Source: Planctomycetota bacterium
Lineage (GTDB): Bacteria > Planctomycetota > Brocadiia > SM23-32 > JAKLEA01
Reading direction: 5' to 3'
Assembly: GCA_022711755.1 (NCBI GenBank)
Contig: JAKLEA010000018.1
Coordinates: forward strand, 1-64,000
Length of the DNA stretch: 64,000 bases
Part shown: piece by piece, positions 63,556 through 64,000 of the stretch
Layout: every line of letters begins with the position of its first letter
Numbering within the stretch: the first letter of the stretch is position 1
Program-made: the position numbers and the translations under genes
Notes under the pieces: model-generated
Told to the model about the DNA's origin: nothing
The model's database searches: none
Seen by the model: only the letters and a program-made list of their open reading frames with translations

Positions 63556-64000
63556 ATGCGGAAAACAGGTGTTCGCGCAATTGTTCTGGCAATCCTTGCA
63601 GCGCTTCATGCCTGCTTTAATGTTGCCTGGGCCGAAGAGATTACCCGTCCCGCCTTTTATGAGAAAAGAAATACCTGGCAGGACACAGCGGCGGCGTCCG
63701 TCGGTAAGCTCCGCCTGATGCGATCAGAGGCCGGGCGGGGAGAGCCTTTGCCCGACTTCGGCATGAGCGACTATACAGTCTGCGCGTGGATAAGAACTAC
63801 TCAGGGCGGCGTCATATTCTCCATGTCGTCGGAGAATGGCGTCTGGGCGGAGCGAGGCGGGAAGGTCTTTTTCTCGCGCAGCGGCAAACTCGGATTCGAC
63901 GCCTGTTATATCGGGGTAATATCCGGCAGCGCCGCAGTAGCCGACGGCAAATGGCATCACGTCGCCGTCGCGTATTCCTTGTCGCAAAAGAACGCGCGAT
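63556..64000 (+). CDS. Exported LamG/concanavalin-like domain protein, cut by the window edge
   Basis: An open frame begins at the ATG at 63556 and is still open at base 64000 (148 codons). It opens with a signal peptide (MRKTGVRAIVLAILAALHAC to about residue 26). A laminin-G-like module follows: SDYTVCAWIRTTQGGVIFSM, and later VADGKWHHVAVAYS, the usual closing strand. Such modules bind glycans or cap larger surface or enzyme proteins. Only the start is visible, so the full protein is unknown. It lies 35 bases after the DoxX fusion and may be in its operon. Confidence 0.75.
   Translation, partial: MRKTGVRAIVLAILAALHACFNVAWAEEITRPAFYEKRNTWQDTAAASVGKLRLMRSEAGRGEPLPDFGMSDYTVCAWIRTTQGGVIFSMSSENGVWAERGGKVFFSRSGKLGFDACYIGVISGSAAVADGKWHHVAVAYSLSQKNAR

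Overview
The window is GC-rich, densely coding DNA with mixed strands. It suggests a Gram-negative, polysaccharide-degrading bacterium of the Planctomycetota/Lentisphaerota/Verrucomicrobiota kind, or a neighbouring candidate phylum. The pointers are a LEPR-XLL-type surface protein, a PEP-CTERM protein, Ser/Thr kinase with FHA, caspase and formylglycine-generating-enzyme (FGE) fusions, Tat-exported sugar isomerase-like proteins, an RND pump and sigma-54. This placement is an inference from gene content; there is no rRNA gene, and I recognised no tRNA gene.

Layout. 0.8-5.2 kb: a Tat-exported isomerase-like protein, an exported carbohydrate-related protein and a radical SAM/SPASM enzyme on the plus strand. 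5.2-7.8 kb: an amidohydrolase and rpoN, divergent, each with a good sigma-70-like promoter. 8.0-10.9 kb: a large LEPR-XLL/PKD surface protein. 10.9-14.6 kb: a kinase-FHA gene divergent from an exported caspase-PEGA-FGE fusion. 14.7-19.2 kb: lysA, overlapping a HEAT-repeat gene that carries a degenerate receiver-like domain, then a siroheme-synthesis dehydrogenase. 19.5-29.3 kb: a giant pseudo-M28/FtsX fusion, an OPT-family transporter, and a nucleotidyltransferase/GHMP sugar kinase fusion. 29.4-36.4 kb: a minus-strand glycan operon reading GH94, GH30, GH51. 36.7-42.1 kb: an accessory region with a PEP-CTERM protein, a scar of alaS and GH94 gene fragments separated by short repeats, a frameshifted FGE-like gene and a predicted glycosidase. 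42.2-47.8 kb: recA-htrA-alaS-cupin, with the last three genes joined by ATGA overlaps. 48.1-50.5 kb: isomerase, PfkB kinase, ThpR. 50.7-54.6 kb: cysD-cysN-phosphodiesterase. 54.7-60.8 kb: a lipoprotein, then marR-MFP-RND behind a strong promoter with a palindromic operator candidate. 60.8-64 kb: a glycerophosphodiesterase, a DoxX/TIM-barrel fusion and a LamG protein cut by the window edge.

How the genes fit together. The glycosidases (GH51 arabinofuranosidase, GH30, a GH94 phosphorylase and an unassigned glycosidase) would release sugars or sugar phosphates. The nucleotidyltransferase/kinase fusion could feed a salvaged sugar into a nucleotide-sugar pool. cysDN and the siroheme enzyme point to assimilatory sulfate use. 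The most unusual items are the duplication scar at 37.9-38.7 kb, whose order matches a tandem-duplication or recombination junction, the kinase-caspase divergent pair, the pseudo-peptidase/FtsX fusion, and the nucleotidyltransferase-kinase fusion.
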